The translations under genes were made by a program, and so were the position numbers. The notes under the pieces were generated by a model. The model was given only the letters and a program-made list of their open reading frames with translations, made no database searches and had not been told where the DNA came from. Below, one piece after another: positions 9,303-19,130 of a stretch of DNA of 64,000 nt. The number at the start of each line of letters is the position of its first letter. Within the stretch, counting starts at the first letter, position 1. Source of the DNA: Phaeovulum veldkampii DSM 11550 (GTDB lineage: Bacteria; Pseudomonadota; Alphaproteobacteria; Rhodobacterales; Rhodobacteraceae); assembly GCF_003034995.1 (NCBI RefSeq), contig NZ_PZKF01000011.1, positions 1-64,000 of the forward strand, read 5' to 3'.

Positions 9303-9932
9303 ATGACCCGAGGGGGCCGCGACAAGGACCGAGAAGACCCGGAACGCCGCTGCATCGTCACCGGCGATGTCCGGCCGAAGGCCGGGCTTATCCGCTTTGT
9401 CGTCGGCCCCGAAGGGCAGATCGTGCCCGATCTGGCCGAAAAGCTGCCCGGTCGGGGCATCTGGGTGACGGCTGATCGCAGTGTGCTGGCACAGGCCGTC
9501 AAAAAAAACGCCTTTTCCCGCGCGGCACGCCAGCCCGTGATCCTGCCCGAAGGGCTGGTCGCGATGGTCGAGGCGGCGATGGCGCAGCGGGTTGTTGACC
9601 TGGTGTCGCTGGCGCGCAAATCGGGCCGGGCGGTCTGTGGCTTTGAAAAGGTCAAGGGCTGGCTGGCCGAGGGCCGCGCCAAGGTTCTGCTGCAAGCCTC
9701 CGACGGGTCGGAACGCGGCAAGGGCAAGCTGTGGACGCCCGAAGGCGGGCGCTGGTTCGGCTGCCTGACGGCCTCGGAATTGGGTTTGGCATTCGGCCGC
9801 GATCATGCCATACACGGCGCGCTTGCGGCTGGCGGACTCAGCATACGTGTTATAGAGGATGCGGCGAAGCTCACGGGCTTGCGCAAGCAGGACGGCGGCG
9901 GGACCGCCGAGAAGGATACGAAGACGGCATGA
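9303..9932 (+). CDS. YlxR (DUF448) - L7Ae fusion RNA-binding protein
   Basis: About 209 residues. The first 85 form a YlxR-type domain ([36 protein letters not shown]); residues of about 100-190 look like an L7Ae/L30e kink-turn-binding fold ([21 protein letters not shown]). The fusion is common in alphaproteobacteria between nusA and infB. Role probably in RNA binding or ribosome-associated functions; the precise job is not known from this sequence. The stop overlaps the infB start (ATGA at 9929-9932), implying translational coupling. Confidence 0.92.
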   Translation: MTRGGRDKDREDPERRCIVTGDVRPKAGLIRFVVGPEGQIVPDLAEKLPGRGIWVTADRSVLAQAVKKNAFSRAARQPVILPEGLVAMVEAAMAQRVVDLVSLARKSGRAVCGFEKVKGWLAEGRAKVLLQASDGSERGKGKLWTPEGGRWFGCLTASELGLAFGRDHAIHGALAAGGLSIRVIEDAAKLTGLRKQDGGGTAEKDTKTA

Positions 9933-12460
9933 GCGATACAGACGGCAAAAAACCCCTTGGTCTTGGTGGCGGGCGCCCCGGTCAGGTGAAGCAGAGCTTC
10001 AGCCACGGCCGCACCAAAAGCGTCGTTGTCGAGACCAAGCGCAAGCGCGTCGTGGTGCCCAAGCCTGGCACCGCCTCGACGACGGGCGCCGGTGCAGGCA
10101 GCCCGAACCTTGGCGATCCGTCCAAACGCCCCGCAGGCATCTCCGACGCCGAGATGGAGCGCCGCCTGAGCGCGCTGCGCGCTGCCAAGGCGCGCGAGGT
10201 CGAAGAGGCCGCGCAACGCCTGCTGGACGAGAAGGCCCGCGAGGAAGAGCGCGCCCTGCGCCGCGCCGAGATCGAGGCGAAAGAACGCGAAGAGCGTGAG
10301 CGCGAAGAGGCCGCCCGGCTGAAAGCCGAGGAGGAGGCCCGCAAAGCCCGTGAGGCCGAGTTGCGCGCACAGAAGAAAGAAGACGTGCGCAAGCCCGTCA
10401 CGACCAAGCCCGCGGTGCCCGCAGACCCGGCTGCGGCCGAGGCGGTCGCTTCGCGCGCCGCGACCAAGGGCGTGGCCACCGTCGGCCCGCGCAAGACCGA
10501 CCGCGACCGCGCCGATGCCGACCGCGGCGATGCCCGCGGCAAAGCCAAGACCGATGACGCGCGCCGCACCGGCAAGCTGAGCCTGTCAGATGCGCTGGAT
10601 GGCGAGGGCGGGCGGCAGCGTAGCCTGGCCGCGATGAAGCGTAAGCAGGAAAAAGCTCGCCAGAAGGCGATGGGCATGGGCCACCGCGCCGAAAAGATGG
10701 TGCGCGACGTTCAACTGCCCGAAACGATCGTGGTGCAGGAACTGGCCAACCGGATGGCAGAGCGCGCGGCCGACGTGATCAAGTCGCTGATGAAAATGGG
10801 CATGATGGTCTCGATCAACCAGACGATCGACGCCGACACCGCCGAACTTGTGATCGAGGAATTTGGCCACCGGGCCGTGCGCGTGTCGGATGCCGATGTG
10901 GAACAGGTCATCGACACGGTTCAGGACCGCGACGAAGACCAGATGCCGCGCCCGCCGATCATCACAATCATGGGCCACGTTGACCACGGCAAGACCTCGC
11001 TTCTGGACGCGATCCGCAAGACCAACGTGGTGTCGGGCGAAGCCGGCGGGATCACCCAGCACATCGGCGCCTATCAGGTGAAAACCGAATCGGGCGCGCT
11101 GCTGACCTTCCTTGATACGCCGGGCCATGCCGCCTTTACCTCGATGCGCGCCCGCGGTGCGCATGTGACCGATATCGTCGTTCTGGTGGTGGCGGCCGAT
11201 GACGCCGTGATGCCGCAGACGATCGAGGCGATCAACCACGCCAAGGCCGCCAAGGTGCCGATGATCGTGGCGATCAACAAATGCGACAAATACGAGGCGA
11301 ACCCGCAAAAGGTGCGCACCGATCTGTTGCAGCACGAGGTTGTCGTCGAGGCGATGTCGGGCGATGTGCAGGATGTAGAAGTGTCCGCAAAAACCGGCAT
11401 GGGCCTTGATACCCTGCTGGAGGCGATCGCGCTGCAATCCGAGATCCTGGAGCTGAAGGCCAACCCGCAGCGCGCCGCCATGGGCGCTGTGATCGAAGCC
11501 AAGCTGGACGTGGGCCGCGGCCCGGTCGCAACGGTTCTGGTGCAGAACGGCACGCTGAAACAGGGCGACATCTTTGTGGTTGGCGAAAAATGGGGCAAGG
11601 TCCGCGCGCTGATCAACGACAAGGGCGAGCGCGTGGACAGCGCCGGCCCCTCGGTTCCGGTCGAGGTTCTGGGCCTGAACGGCACGCCCGAAGCGGGCGA
11701 CGTGCTGAACGTGGTCGAAACCGAAGCGCAGGCGCGCGAGATCGCCGATTACCGGATCAAGGCCGCAAAAGACAAGCGCGCCGCCGCCGGTGCCGCGACC
11801 ACGCTGGAACAGCTTATGGCCAAGGCCAAGGCAGATGAAAGCGTGTCGGAACTGCCGATTCTGGTGAAAGCCGACGTGCAGGGTTCGGCCGAGGCGATCG
11901 TGCAGGCGATGGAAAAGATCGGCAACGACGAAGTGCGCGTGCGCGTGCTGCACTCGGGCGTCGGCGCCATCACCGAAAGCGATATCGGGCTGGCCGAGGC
12001 TTCGGGCGCGCCGGTGATCGGTTTCAACGTGCGAGCCAATGCGCCGGCACGGGCCGCCGCGAACCAGAAGGGCGTGGAGATCCGCTACTACTCGATCATC
12101 TACGATCTGGTCGATGACATCAAAGCCGCCGCCTCGGGCCTGCTGAAGGCCGAAGTGCGCGAAAACTTCATCGGCTACGCGCAGATCAAAGAGGTTTTCA
12201 AGGTCTCGGGTATCGGCAAGGTGGCGGGCTGTCTGGTCACCGAAGGTGTGGCGCGCCGGTCTGCGGGTGTGCGTCTGCTGCGCGACAACGTGGTGATCCA
12301 CGAGGGGACGCTGAAGACGCTCAAGCGGTTCAAGGACGAGGTCAAAGAGGTTCAGTCGGGTCAGGAATGCGGGATGGCGTTCGAGAATTACGACGATATC
12401 CGCCCGAACGACGTGATCGAAATCTTTGAGCGCGAAGAGGTCGAGCGTAAGCTGAGCTAA
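9929..12460 (+). CDS. infB: Translation initiation factor IF-2
   Basis: GTPase that delivers initiator tRNA to the 30S subunit. Seen: a long charged N-terminal region (about 1-330) with an Arg/Glu-rich coiled-coil stretch, the IF2_N segment, then G-domain motifs [17 protein letters not shown] and NKCDKYE, and the C-terminal domains II-IV. About 843 residues. The ATG at 9929 overlaps the upstream stop. A strong terminator follows; rbfA and truB are not next to it, unlike in enterobacteria. Confidence 0.98.
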   Translation: MSDTDGKKPLGLGGGRPGQVKQSFSHGRTKSVVVETKRKRVVVPKPGTASTTGAGAGSPNLGDPSKRPAGISDAEMERRLSALRAAKAREVEEAAQRLLDEKAREEERALRRAEIEAKEREEREREEAARLKAEEEARKAREAELRAQKKEDVRKPVTTKPAVPADPAAAEAVASRAATKGVATVGPRKTDRDRADADRGDARGKAKTDDARRTGKLSLSDALDGEGGRQRSLAAMKRKQEKARQKAMGMGHRAEKMVRDVQLPETIVVQELANRMAERAADVIKSLMKMGMMVSINQTIDADTAELVIEEFGHRAVRVSDADVEQVIDTVQDRDEDQMPRPPIITIMGHVDHGKTSLLDAIRKTNVVSGEAGGITQHIGAYQVKTESGALLTFLDTPGHAAFTSMRARGAHVTDIVVLVVAADDAVMPQTIEAINHAKAAKVPMIVAINKCDKYEANPQKVRTDLLQHEVVVEAMSGDVQDVEVSAKTGMGLDTLLEAIALQSEILELKANPQRAAMGAVIEAKLDVGRGPVATVLVQNGTLKQGDIFVVGEKWGKVRALINDKGERVDSAGPSVPVEVLGLNGTPEAGDVLNVVETEAQAREIADYRIKAAKDKRAAAGAATTLEQLMAKAKADESVSELPILVKADVQGSAEAIVQAMEKIGNDEVRVRVLHSGVGAITESDIGLAEASGAPVIGFNVRANAPARAAANQKGVEIRYYSIIYDLVDDIKAAASGLLKAEVRENFIGYAQIKEVFKVSGIGKVAGCLVTEGVARRSAGVRLLRDNVVIHEGTLKTLKRFKDEVKEVQSGQECGMAFENYDDIRPNDVIEIFEREEVERKLS

Positions 12461-12466
12461 AAAGAC

Positions 12467-12526
12467 GGGGGGCGCATTGCCCCCCTGATACTGCGCTGGA
12501 AACCGCCTGATCTCAGGCGGTTTTTT
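12467..12526 (+). terminator. Terminators after infB
   Basis: Two hairpins in series. The first is a G/C 7-bp stem (12467-12473 with 12479-12485). The second is a strong intrinsic terminator with stem CCGCCTG/CAGGCGG (12503-12509 with 12514-12520) extended by AA/TT and a run of six T. The second also encodes the last codons of the opposite-strand small gene. Confidence 0.85.
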
Positions 12527-12650
12527 GCATTACGGGCTTGCCCTGATACAGGCTGTTGCCAACCCGCACGACAATGCGGCCATCGTCGAGTTGGCCTTCA
12601 AAGCTGCCCTGCACCGAGACGCAACTGCCCACTGTTATCGTTCTCAACAT
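12513..12650 (-). CDS. Conserved small protein, about 45 residues
   Basis: Sequence MLRTITVGSCVSVQG continues to a short hydrophobic/Gly pattern ending in QGKPVMQKTA. I recall similar 45-50 residue proteins (TITVGSCVSVQG, then LxDGRxVVxVGxxxYxGxPV) as conserved hypotheticals in Rhodobacteraceae. The ATG at 12650 is chosen because GGGAGGGAAGGAC stands just upstream on the minus strand; a longer reading frame to 12725 lacks such a site. The stop codon and last residues lie within the infB terminator stem. Probably a small OB-like or beta-barrel fold; no function known. Confidence 0.7.
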   Translation of the reverse strand: MLRTITVGSCVSVQGSFEGQLDDGRIVVRVGNSLYQGKPVMQKTA

Positions 12651-12678
12651 GTCCTTCCCTCCCAAGAAAGCCGCGCTG

Positions 12679-12732
12679 CGCAACATTGTTGCGAATTCTG
12701 GCTTTGCGCAACAGTTTTTTAACAACTGTTGC
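12679..12732. promoter_or_regulatory. Pair of related palindromes upstream of the small gene
   Basis: CGCAACA-T-TGTTGCG (12679-12693) and GCAACAGTT-N7-AACTGTTGC (12708-12716 with 12724-12732) share the half-site GCAACA/TGTTGC. They lie between mutT and the 45-residue gene. Neither has a following T-run, so operator sites are at least as likely as a terminator. No known regulator is assigned. Confidence 0.45.
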
Positions 12733-12740
12733 CTACGGCA

Positions 12741-13139
12741 CTACAGCCAATCGCGCAGGATCGGGATCAGAGGTTCGTCGGCGGGCGGCATCGGATAGCC
12801 GCGCAGATCGGCCGGGCGCACCCAGGCAAGGCTCTGGCCCTCCCGCGGGGTGACAATGCCCTTCCACTTGCGGCAGGCATAGAGCGGCATCAGCAGGTGG
12901 AAATCGGCGTAGCTGTGGCTGGCAAAGGTCAGCGGTGCCAGGCAACTGGCAAATGTGTCGATACCCAGTTCTTCCTGCAATTCGCGGATCAGCGCAGCTT
13001 CGGGCGTCTCTCCCGGCTCCACCTTGCCGCCCGGAAACTCCCACAACCCCGCCATCGACTTGCCCGCGGGGCGCTGCGCCAAAAGCACCCGGCCGTCGGC
13101 ATCAATCAGCGCGACGGCCGAGACCAGGACAACCTTCAC
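12741..13139 (-). CDS. mutT: 8-oxo-dGTP diphosphatase (Nudix, MutT)
   Basis: Hydrolyses oxidised dGTP to prevent A:T to C:G transversions. The Nudix box is complete: GKVEPGETPEAALIREL then QEELG (residues of about 38-61). About 132 residues. The start is GTG at 13139, overlapping the argJ stop (GTGA), so translation is probably coupled; the MutT-like C-terminal segment WVRPADL agrees. Confidence 0.93.
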   Translation of the reverse strand: MKVVLVSAVALIDADGRVLLAQRPAGKSMAGLWEFPGGKVEPGETPEAALIRELQEELGIDTFASCLAPLTFASHSYADFHLLMPLYACRKWKGIVTPREGQSLAWVRPADLRGYPMPPADEPLIPILRDWL

Positions 13140-14494
13140 GAGCGGTAATCCGCGTTGATGTCGATGTAGCGATGGGTCAGATCGCAGGTCCAGACCGATT
13201 TGGCGGCCTTGCCCAGCCCCAGATCGACACCGATCACCAGCTCAGGCTGCTTCATATAGGCGCTGGCAGCGGCCTCGTCATAGTCGGGCACGCGCCAGCC
13301 GTTTTCGGCCAAAACCATATCGCCAAAGGCGATTTTCAGCCGGTCGCGGTCGGCCTTGGCGCCCGATTTGCCCACTGCAGCCACGACGCGGCCCCAGTTG
13401 GCATCCTCGCCCGCGATCGCGGTTTTCACCAGCGGCGAATTGGCCACCGCCATCGCCACCTTGTGCGCGTCGGCGGCATCCGCCGCGCCAGTCACGCGGA
13501 TTTCGACAAATTTCGTGGCACCCTCGCCATCACGCACCACCTGATGCGCAAGGTCCATCATCACCCCGCGCAGACCCGCCTCGAACGCTTTGGCCACCTT
13601 GCCGCGCAGATCCCTGATCTCGGCCGCCGGGCCCTGGCCGGTAGCGGCCACGATCAGCGCATCCGAGGTCGAGGTGTCGCTGTCCACTGTGATTGCGTTG
13701 AACGTGTCATCGACCTGACGCGAGACGATCTTTTGCAGGTTCGCCGCCGAGATTTTGGCATCGGTAAAGATGTAGACCAGCATCGTCGCCATATCGGGCG
13801 CGATCATCCCCGAGCCTTTGGCGATACCGGCAATACGGATCGGCCCGCCCTCGCCCGCGATCTCGGCCATGGCGCCTTTCGCGAAGGTGTCGGTCGTCAT
13901 GATCGCGCGCGCCGCCGCCTCGATCCCCGCCGGGTCAAGGCCCGCGACCAGCGCCGGAACCGCGGCGGTGATCCGGTCATGCGGCAAAGGCTCGCCAATG
14001 ACCCCGGTCGAAGAGGAAAACACCCGCTGCGCCGGAACCCCCAGCGCCTGCGCCACCGCGCCGGTGACGGCATCGACCGAGGCCTGACCGCCCGCGCCGG
14101 TGAAGGCATTGGCATTGCCCGAGTTCACGATGATCGCGGCGCCGCCCTCGGCGTTTGCCGTCAGCTTGGCCTGACAATCCAGCACACAGGCTGCGCGGGT
14201 CGAAGACCGGGTAAAGGCCCCGGCAATCGCCGTGCCGGGCGCAAGGCGCACCAGCATCACATCGGTGCGGCCCGCGTAGCGCACGCCTGCGGCGGCAGCG
14301 GCAAATTCGACCCCTGCAATCACTGGCAGCGCGGGAAAGGCTGCAGGCGCGAGCGGCGAAACCGGGTTGGCCGCCTTGGCCTTGGGTGCGGGCGAAGCGG
14401 GGGCCAAGGCGGCCTCCAGCCGGGCTTTCAGCACCTCGACCTTGGCTTTCAGCTTGACCGCCTTCGCCTTCAGTTCCTTCTTGTCCTTCGACAT
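13136..14494 (-). CDS. argJ: Bifunctional ornithine acetyltransferase/N-acetylglutamate synthase
   Basis: Recycles the acetyl group between N-acetylornithine and glutamate in arginine synthesis. Seen: VNSGNANAFTGAGG, SSTGVIGEPLP and the self-cleavage segment KGSGMIAPDMATMLV, where processing before the Thr generates the two subunits. Unusual: the N-terminal 50 residues are a Lys/Ala-rich helical extension (SKDKKELKAKAVKLKAKVEV) before the normal start region SPLAP. The ATG at 14494 has GAGGGGGG before it, so the extension is likely real. In one run with mutT and the PPIase gene. Confidence 0.95.
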   Translation of the reverse strand: MSKDKKELKAKAVKLKAKVEVLKARLEAALAPASPAPKAKAANPVSPLAPAAFPALPVIAGVEFAAAAAGVRYAGRTDVMLVRLAPGTAIAGAFTRSSTRAACVLDCQAKLTANAEGGAAIIVNSGNANAFTGAGGQASVDAVTGAVAQALGVPAQRVFSSSTGVIGEPLPHDRITAAVPALVAGLDPAGIEAAARAIMTTDTFAKGAMAEIAGEGGPIRIAGIAKGSGMIAPDMATMLVYIFTDAKISAANLQKIVSRQVDDTFNAITVDSDTSTSDALIVAATGQGPAAEIRDLRGKVAKAFEAGLRGVMMDLAHQVVRDGEGATKFVEIRVTGAADAADAHKVAMAVANSPLVKTAIAGEDANWGRVVAAVGKSGAKADRDRLKIAFGDMVLAENGWRVPDYDEAAASAYMKQPELVIGVDLGLGKAAKSVWTCDLTHRYIDINADYRS

Positions 14495-14506
14495 TGCAGA
14501 CCCCCC

Positions 14507-15352
14507 TCAATTGTCCAGCAGTGCGGCGTTTTTCAGCACTGCCGGGTCTATCCCCTCGGCCCTGCGTTCAACCTTGGCGGCCTGCACAACCTCATCAAGG
14601 CGGGCCTCCACGGCCTTGGCGCGCAGATCGCCCTCCAACTCGGCACGAACATCGTCGAGCTTGGGCGCCTCGGCCAACCGGGTGTCGTTCAGGCGGATGA
14701 TGTGCCAGCCAAACTCGCTTTGCACCGGCACCGAGATTTCGGCGGGTTTCAGCGCCGCCACCGCATCGCCAAAGGGCTTGACCATCGCCTCCAGCGGGAA
14801 CCAGCCCAATTCGCCGTCGTTCGGCCCCGACGGGCCGGTCGATTTAGTCCGCGCGATTTCGGCAAAATCAGCCCCGCCGTCGAGTTCGGCCTTGATCGCC
14901 TTGGCCTCTTCCTCGGTCTCCACAAGGATATGGGAGGCGTTGTATTCGCGCGTGGGTTCGGCCTTGGCAAAACGGGCGTCATAGGCGGCCCGCACACCTT
15001 CTTCGGTGACGGCGGTGTCGGCGGTCTGATCCAGCACCGCGCTGGCCAGATAGGCGCGGCGGTCCACCTCCAGCATCGCCTCATCCCGACGGGTCATTTT
15101 TTCGGCGCCAATCTGGGCCAGTGCGGTCTGCTGAATCAACTGATCCAGAATCCCGTTGAACAACACGTCATCGGGCAGCGCCTGATAATCGGCGGGCAGG
15201 CTGTCGCGCAGCGCAATCATGTGCGCCAGCGTGATTGACTGACCGTTCACATTGGCCACCACCGTATCGGCGGTTAGGTCAGCCGCGCGCACCGGGGCCG
15301 AAAGCGCCAGAGCCAGCGCAGAGGCCGCCAGAAATTTCACACCGATCGACAT
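14507..15352 (-). CDS. Periplasmic parvulin-type peptidyl-prolyl isomerase
   Basis: SurA/PrsA-like folding helper. Signal peptide at residues 1-23 (KFLAASALALALSAPVRA then ADL); SurA_N-like helical region; parvulin domain with ASHILVETEEEAKAI, GPSGPNDGELGWF and SEFGWHIIRL at about 140-235. About 281 residues from the ATG at 15352, which has AGGAG at the right distance; a longer frame upstream is less likely. It lies 12 bp upstream of argJ, so it probably heads the PPIase-argJ-mutT run. Confidence 0.92.
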   Translation of the reverse strand: MSIGVKFLAASALALALSAPVRAADLTADTVVANVNGQSITLAHMIALRDSLPADYQALPDDVLFNGILDQLIQQTALAQIGAEKMTRRDEAMLEVDRRAYLASAVLDQTADTAVTEEGVRAAYDARFAKAEPTREYNASHILVETEEEAKAIKAELDGGADFAEIARTKSTGPSGPNDGELGWFPLEAMVKPFGDAVAALKPAEISVPVQSEFGWHIIRLNDTRLAEAPKLDDVRAELEGDLRAKAVEARLDEVVQAAKVERRAEGIDPAVLKNAALLDN

Positions 15353-15390
15353 CAAAGCCACTCCTGCAAGGGCCGCGACCTGCCGCGGCG

Positions 15391-15419
15391 TTGACACTCT
15401 GACGGTAGACCCTTACATC
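15391..15419 (+). promoter_or_regulatory. Candidate secA promoter
   Basis: TTGACA (15391-15396) with a 17-nt spacer to TACATC (15414-15419) in the 183-bp divergent region between the PPIase gene and secA. The -35 is perfect, the -10 weak. Confidence 0.4.
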
Positions 15420-15535
15420 GCCAAGGGACTTGTGAAGGCTAATCCGCCCTTTGTTAGCAGCCGTTCTAGGCAAGCCCGAAGGTGCGGGCAAGGCCACGTT
15501 TCACACGATGGCGCAATCGAACCCGCGGAGAACAC

Positions 15536-18238
15536 ATGCTGGGCTTTGGGACACTCGCGAAAAAGGTTTTTGGCACGCCCAACGACCGCATGGTGAAATC
15601 GGCCCGTCCGCTGGTTGAAAAGATCAACGCGCTGGAGCCGGAGTTCCAGAAACTGACCGAGGCGGGCATCAAGGCCAAGACCGCCCAATTGCAGCAACGC
15701 GCGCAAGGCGGCGAAAGCCTGGATGACCTGCTGCCCGAAGCATTCGCCAACTGCCGCGAGGCCGCGCGCCGCGCGCTGGGCTTGCGCGCCTTTGATGTGC
15801 AGTTGATGGGCGGCATCTTTCTGCACCAAGGCAACATCGCCGAGATGAAGACCGGCGAAGGCAAGACGCTGGTCGCCACCTTCCCCGCCTACCTGAACGC
15901 GCTGGCGGGCAAGGGCGTGCATATCGTGACCGTCAACGACTATCTGGCGCGCCGCGATGCCGAGTGGATGGGCAAGGTTCATGCGGCGCTGGGGCTGACC
16001 ACGGGCGTTGTGGTGCCCTATCAGCCCGACGCCGAAAAACGCGCCGCCTACAAGGCCGACATCACCTATGCCACCAACAACGAGTTGGGCTTTGACTATC
16101 TGCGCGACAACATGCGCAGTTCGATCCCCGAAATGTCGCAGCGCGGCCATTTCTTTGCGATCGTGGACGAAGTTGACAGCATCCTGATTGACGAGGCGCG
16201 CACCCCGCTGATCATTTCCGGCCCCTCGCAGGACCGGTCCGAACTTTACAAGACGCTGGACCGCTTCATCCCCGAAATCCGGGCCGAGCATTTCAGCCTC
16301 GATGAAAAGACCCGCAACGCCACCTATACCGAGGACGGCAACGAATTCATCGAGCAGCGCCTGCGCGAAGAGGGCATCCTGCCGGAGGGCCAGTCGCTCT
16401 ATGACCCCGAAAGCACGACCATCGTGCACCATGTCACGCAGGCATTGCGCGCGCACAAGCTGTTCCACAAAGACCAAAACTACATCGTGCGCGGCGACGA
16501 AATCGTGCTGATCGACGAATTTACCGGCCGGATGATGCAGGGCCGCCGCCTGTCGGACGGTCTGCATCAGGCGATCGAGGCCAAGGAAGGCGTCACCATT
16601 CAGCCCGAAAACGTAACGCTCGCCTCGGTAACGTTCCAGAACTACTTCCGGCTCTACGACAAGCTGGCGGGCATGACCGGCACCGCGGTGACCGAAGCCG
16701 AGGAATTCGCCGAGATTTACGGCCTTGGCGTGGTCGAAGTGCCCACCAACCGGCCGGTGCAGCGGATCGACGAACACGACCGCGTCTATCGCACCGCGCG
16801 CGAAAAATATATGGCCGTGGTGGGCGCCATCCACGAGGCCAATGCCAAGGGCCAGCCGATTCTGGTGGGCACCACCTCGATCGAAAAGTCGGAAATGCTG
16901 TCCGAGATGCTGAAGAAAGAGGGCATTGCGCATAACGTGCTGAACGCCCGCCAGCATGAACAGGAAGCCTATATCGTGGCCGAGGCCGGCAAGCCCGGTG
17001 CCGTCACCATCGCCACCAACATGGCCGGTCGCGGCACCGACATCCAGTTGGGCGGCAACGTGGAATTGAAGGTGCTGGAGGCGCTGGCCAAAGACCCCGG
17101 CGCCCACCCCGACGAATTGCGCGCCCGGATCGAGGCCGAACACGCCGACGAAAAGGCCAAGGTGCTGGAGGCCGGGGGGCTGTTCGTTCTGGCCACCGAA
17201 CGGCACGAAAGCCGCCGGATCGACAACCAGTTGCGAGGCCGCTCCGGTCGTCAGGGCGACCCTGGCCGCTCGCTGTTCTTCCTGTCGCTGGAAGATGACC
17301 TGATGCGCATCTTCGGCTCGGACAAGCTCGATGCGGTGCTGTCGCGGCTGGGCATGAAAGAGGGCGAGGCGATCATTCACCCCTGGGTGAACAAATCGCT
17401 CGAACGCGCGCAGGCCAAGGTCGAAGGGCGCAACTTTGACATCCGCAAGCAATTGCTGAAATTCGACGACGTGATGAACGACCAGCGCAAGGCGATCTTC
17501 AGCCAGCGTCTGGATATCATGCGCGCCGAGTCGGTGGACGAGATCACCCGCGACATGCGCCATCAGGTGATCGATGACATGGTCGGGGAATTCACGCCTG
17601 CCAAGACCTATGCCGACCAGTGGAACAGCAAGGGCCTGCAAGCCGCCGTGCTTGATCGGCTGAACATGGACCTGCCGATCACCGCCTGGGCCGCCGAGGA
17701 AGGCGTGGATCAGGACGAAATCCGCACCCGTCTGGAAAAGATTTCCGACGCCTATCTGCGCGACAAGGCCGACCGCTTTGGCACCGAAACGATGCGGGCG
17801 ATCGAAAAGCAGATACTGCTGCAAACCATTGACGCCAAATGGCGCGAACATCTGGTGACGCTGGAACATCTGCGCTCGGTCGTGGGCTTCCGCGGCTATG
17901 CGCAGCGCGACCCGCTGTCTGAATACAAGACCGAGTCGTTCCAACTGTTCGAGACGTTGTTGAACAGCCTGCGCAGCGAAGTGACCGAGCGGCTGGCACA
18001 ACTTCGGCCGATCACCGCCGAAGAGCAGACCATGCTGATGGCCCAGATGGCCCCGCAGCCGAAGCCGGCGGCCCCGGCCCCGGTCGCAAAGCAAACGCCG
18101 CAACCCGCGCCCGCCAAGGCCGCAGCGGTGGCCTTTGACGAAACTGACCCCTCGACCTGGGGCAACCCCTCGCGCAACGATCCCTGCCCCTGCGGGTCGG
18201 GGGAAAAGTTCAAGCACTGCCACGGCAGGCTGGCATAA
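15536..18238 (+). CDS. secA: Preprotein translocase ATPase SecA
   Basis: Motor of Sec-dependent export. About 900 residues. Seen: Walker A MKTGEGKT at 104-111, [11 protein letters not shown], the Walker B-like [42 protein letters not shown], the long C-terminal scaffold and a C-terminal SEC-C zinc motif (CPCGSG and HC, residues of about 884-895) preceded by an Ala/Pro linker. The ATG at 15536 starts [10 protein letters not shown], the usual start. Confidence 0.98.
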   Translation: MLGFGTLAKKVFGTPNDRMVKSARPLVEKINALEPEFQKLTEAGIKAKTAQLQQRAQGGESLDDLLPEAFANCREAARRALGLRAFDVQLMGGIFLHQGNIAEMKTGEGKTLVATFPAYLNALAGKGVHIVTVNDYLARRDAEWMGKVHAALGLTTGVVVPYQPDAEKRAAYKADITYATNNELGFDYLRDNMRSSIPEMSQRGHFFAIVDEVDSILIDEARTPLIISGPSQDRSELYKTLDRFIPEIRAEHFSLDEKTRNATYTEDGNEFIEQRLREEGILPEGQSLYDPESTTIVHHVTQALRAHKLFHKDQNYIVRGDEIVLIDEFTGRMMQGRRLSDGLHQAIEAKEGVTIQPENVTLASVTFQNYFRLYDKLAGMTGTAVTEAEEFAEIYGLGVVEVPTNRPVQRIDEHDRVYRTAREKYMAVVGAIHEANAKGQPILVGTTSIEKSEMLSEMLKKEGIAHNVLNARQHEQEAYIVAEAGKPGAVTIATNMAGRGTDIQLGGNVELKVLEALAKDPGAHPDELRARIEAEHADEKAKVLEAGGLFVLATERHESRRIDNQLRGRSGRQGDPGRSLFFLSLEDDLMRIFGSDKLDAVLSRLGMKEGEAIIHPWVNKSLERAQAKVEGRNFDIRKQLLKFDDVMNDQRKAIFSQRLDIMRAESVDEITRDMRHQVIDDMVGEFTPAKTYADQWNSKGLQAAVLDRLNMDLPITAWAAEEGVDQDEIRTRLEKISDAYLRDKADRFGTETMRAIEKQILLQTIDAKWREHLVTLEHLRSVVGFRGYAQRDPLSEYKTESFQLFETLLNSLRSEVTERLAQLRPITAEEQTMLMAQMAPQPKPAAPAPVAKQTPQPAPAKAAAVAFDETDPSTWGNPSRNDPCPCGSGEKFKHCHGRLA

Positions 18239-18241
18239 GAC

Positions 18242-18261
18242 GGGGCGGCTTTAGCCGCCCC
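18242..18261. terminator. Hairpin between convergent secA and radC
   Basis: Stem GGGGCGGCT/AGCCGCCCC immediately after the secA stop and 5 bp before the radC stop; T-run weak, but position and symmetry fit a shared terminator. Confidence 0.65.
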
Positions 18262-18266
18262 TTCCG

Positions 18267-19037
18267 TTACAGATAGCCTGAGGCGCGAAAGCTGAGTTCG
18301 CGGCTTTTGCCAATGATCAGGTGGTCGTGCAGCACGATGCCCAGAACCTGGGCTGCATCCTGGACCTGGCCTGTCATGGCCATGTCGGCCTCGGACGGGG
18401 TCGGATCGCCCGAGGGGTGATTATGCACCAGAATCAGCGCGCTGGCGTTCAGTTCCAGCGCGCGTTTGACCACCTCGCGCGGATAGACCGGCACATGATC
18501 GACGGTGCCGCGGCCCTGTTCCTCGTCGGCGATCAGCACGTTCTTGCGATCCAGATACAGCACCCGGAACTGTTCGGTTTCCCGATGCGCCATGGTGGTG
18601 TGGCAATAATCCAGCAACGCATCCCACGAAGATAGCACCTGCCGGTTCAGCACCCGCGCCCGCGCCATCCGCTGCGCCGCCGCCTCGACGATCTTCAGTT
18701 CCTGCACCACGGCATCGCCCACCCCCTGCACCTCGGCCAGGCGGTGCGGCGGGGCCGACAGCACGCGGTTGAAATCGCCAAACACCTCCAGCAGGCGCCG
18801 CGCCAGGGGTTTCACATCCTGCCGCGGGATGGCCCGAAACAGCACAAGCTCCAGCAGTTCGTAATCGGGCATGGCCGCCGCGCCCCCCTCCATGAACCGG
18901 GTGCGCAGGCGTTTGCGGTGGTCCTGGATGTAGGAGGGCAACCGCCCGGTGGGTGCCATCGGCACCGCCGCAGCCTCGTCTGCATCGCAGGCGAAAAGCG
19001 GTAGCGGAGCTTCGGAAAAGGCACGGGGACAGGTCAT
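18267..19037 (-). CDS. radC: RadC family JAB/MPN domain protein
   Basis: About 256 residues. N-terminal helix-hairpin-helix region (LAEVQGVGDAVVQELK) and a C-terminal JAB/MPN metalloprotease-like fold with HNHPSGDPTPSEADMAMT, the metal-binding HxHx(7)D motif. Function unsettled; despite the name, a direct role in repair is doubtful, and in Rhodobacterales the gene is grouped with competence and gene transfer agent related genes. The ATG at 19037 is preferred over a TTG at 19058. A CtrA-like motif lies 24-38 bp upstream. Confidence 0.9.
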   Translation of the reverse strand: MTCPRAFSEAPLPLFACDADEAAAVPMAPTGRLPSYIQDHRKRLRTRFMEGGAAAMPDYELLELVLFRAIPRQDVKPLARRLLEVFGDFNRVLSAPPHRLAEVQGVGDAVVQELKIVEAAAQRMARARVLNRQVLSSWDALLDYCHTTMAHRETEQFRVLYLDRKNVLIADEEQGRGTVDHVPVYPREVVKRALELNASALILVHNHPSGDPTPSEADMAMTGQVQDAAQVLGIVLHDHLIIGKSRELSFRASGYL

Positions 19038-19060
19038 GCCTTCAGCCTCGCGCAGCAACG

Positions 19061-19075
19061 TGAATAAATGGTTAA
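19061..19075 (-). promoter_or_regulatory. CtrA-like site upstream of radC
   Basis: On the minus strand TTAACCATTTATTCA, that is TTAA-N7-TTCA including the TTAACCAT octamer, one mismatch from the CtrA full site. It is in the intergenic space ahead of radC. Confidence 0.5.
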
Positions 19076-19100
19076 CGGCGTCGCGGCGCCTGCGCGGCCA

Positions 19101-19124
19101 AGCCCCCCGCCGCAGCGGGGGGCT
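19101..19124 (-). terminator. Hairpin after dnaJ
   Basis: Perfect 10-bp stem AGCCCCCCGC/GCGGGGGGCT with loop CGCA, 6 bp past the dnaJ stop. No clear T-run on the minus strand, so termination efficiency is uncertain. Confidence 0.55.
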
Positions 19125-19130
19125 GCGGGT

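Noticed and set aside
6990-9815. Long minus-strand open frame antisense to rimP-nusA
   Set aside because: Same reason: antisense shadow of a high-GC operon, no recognisable protein features.
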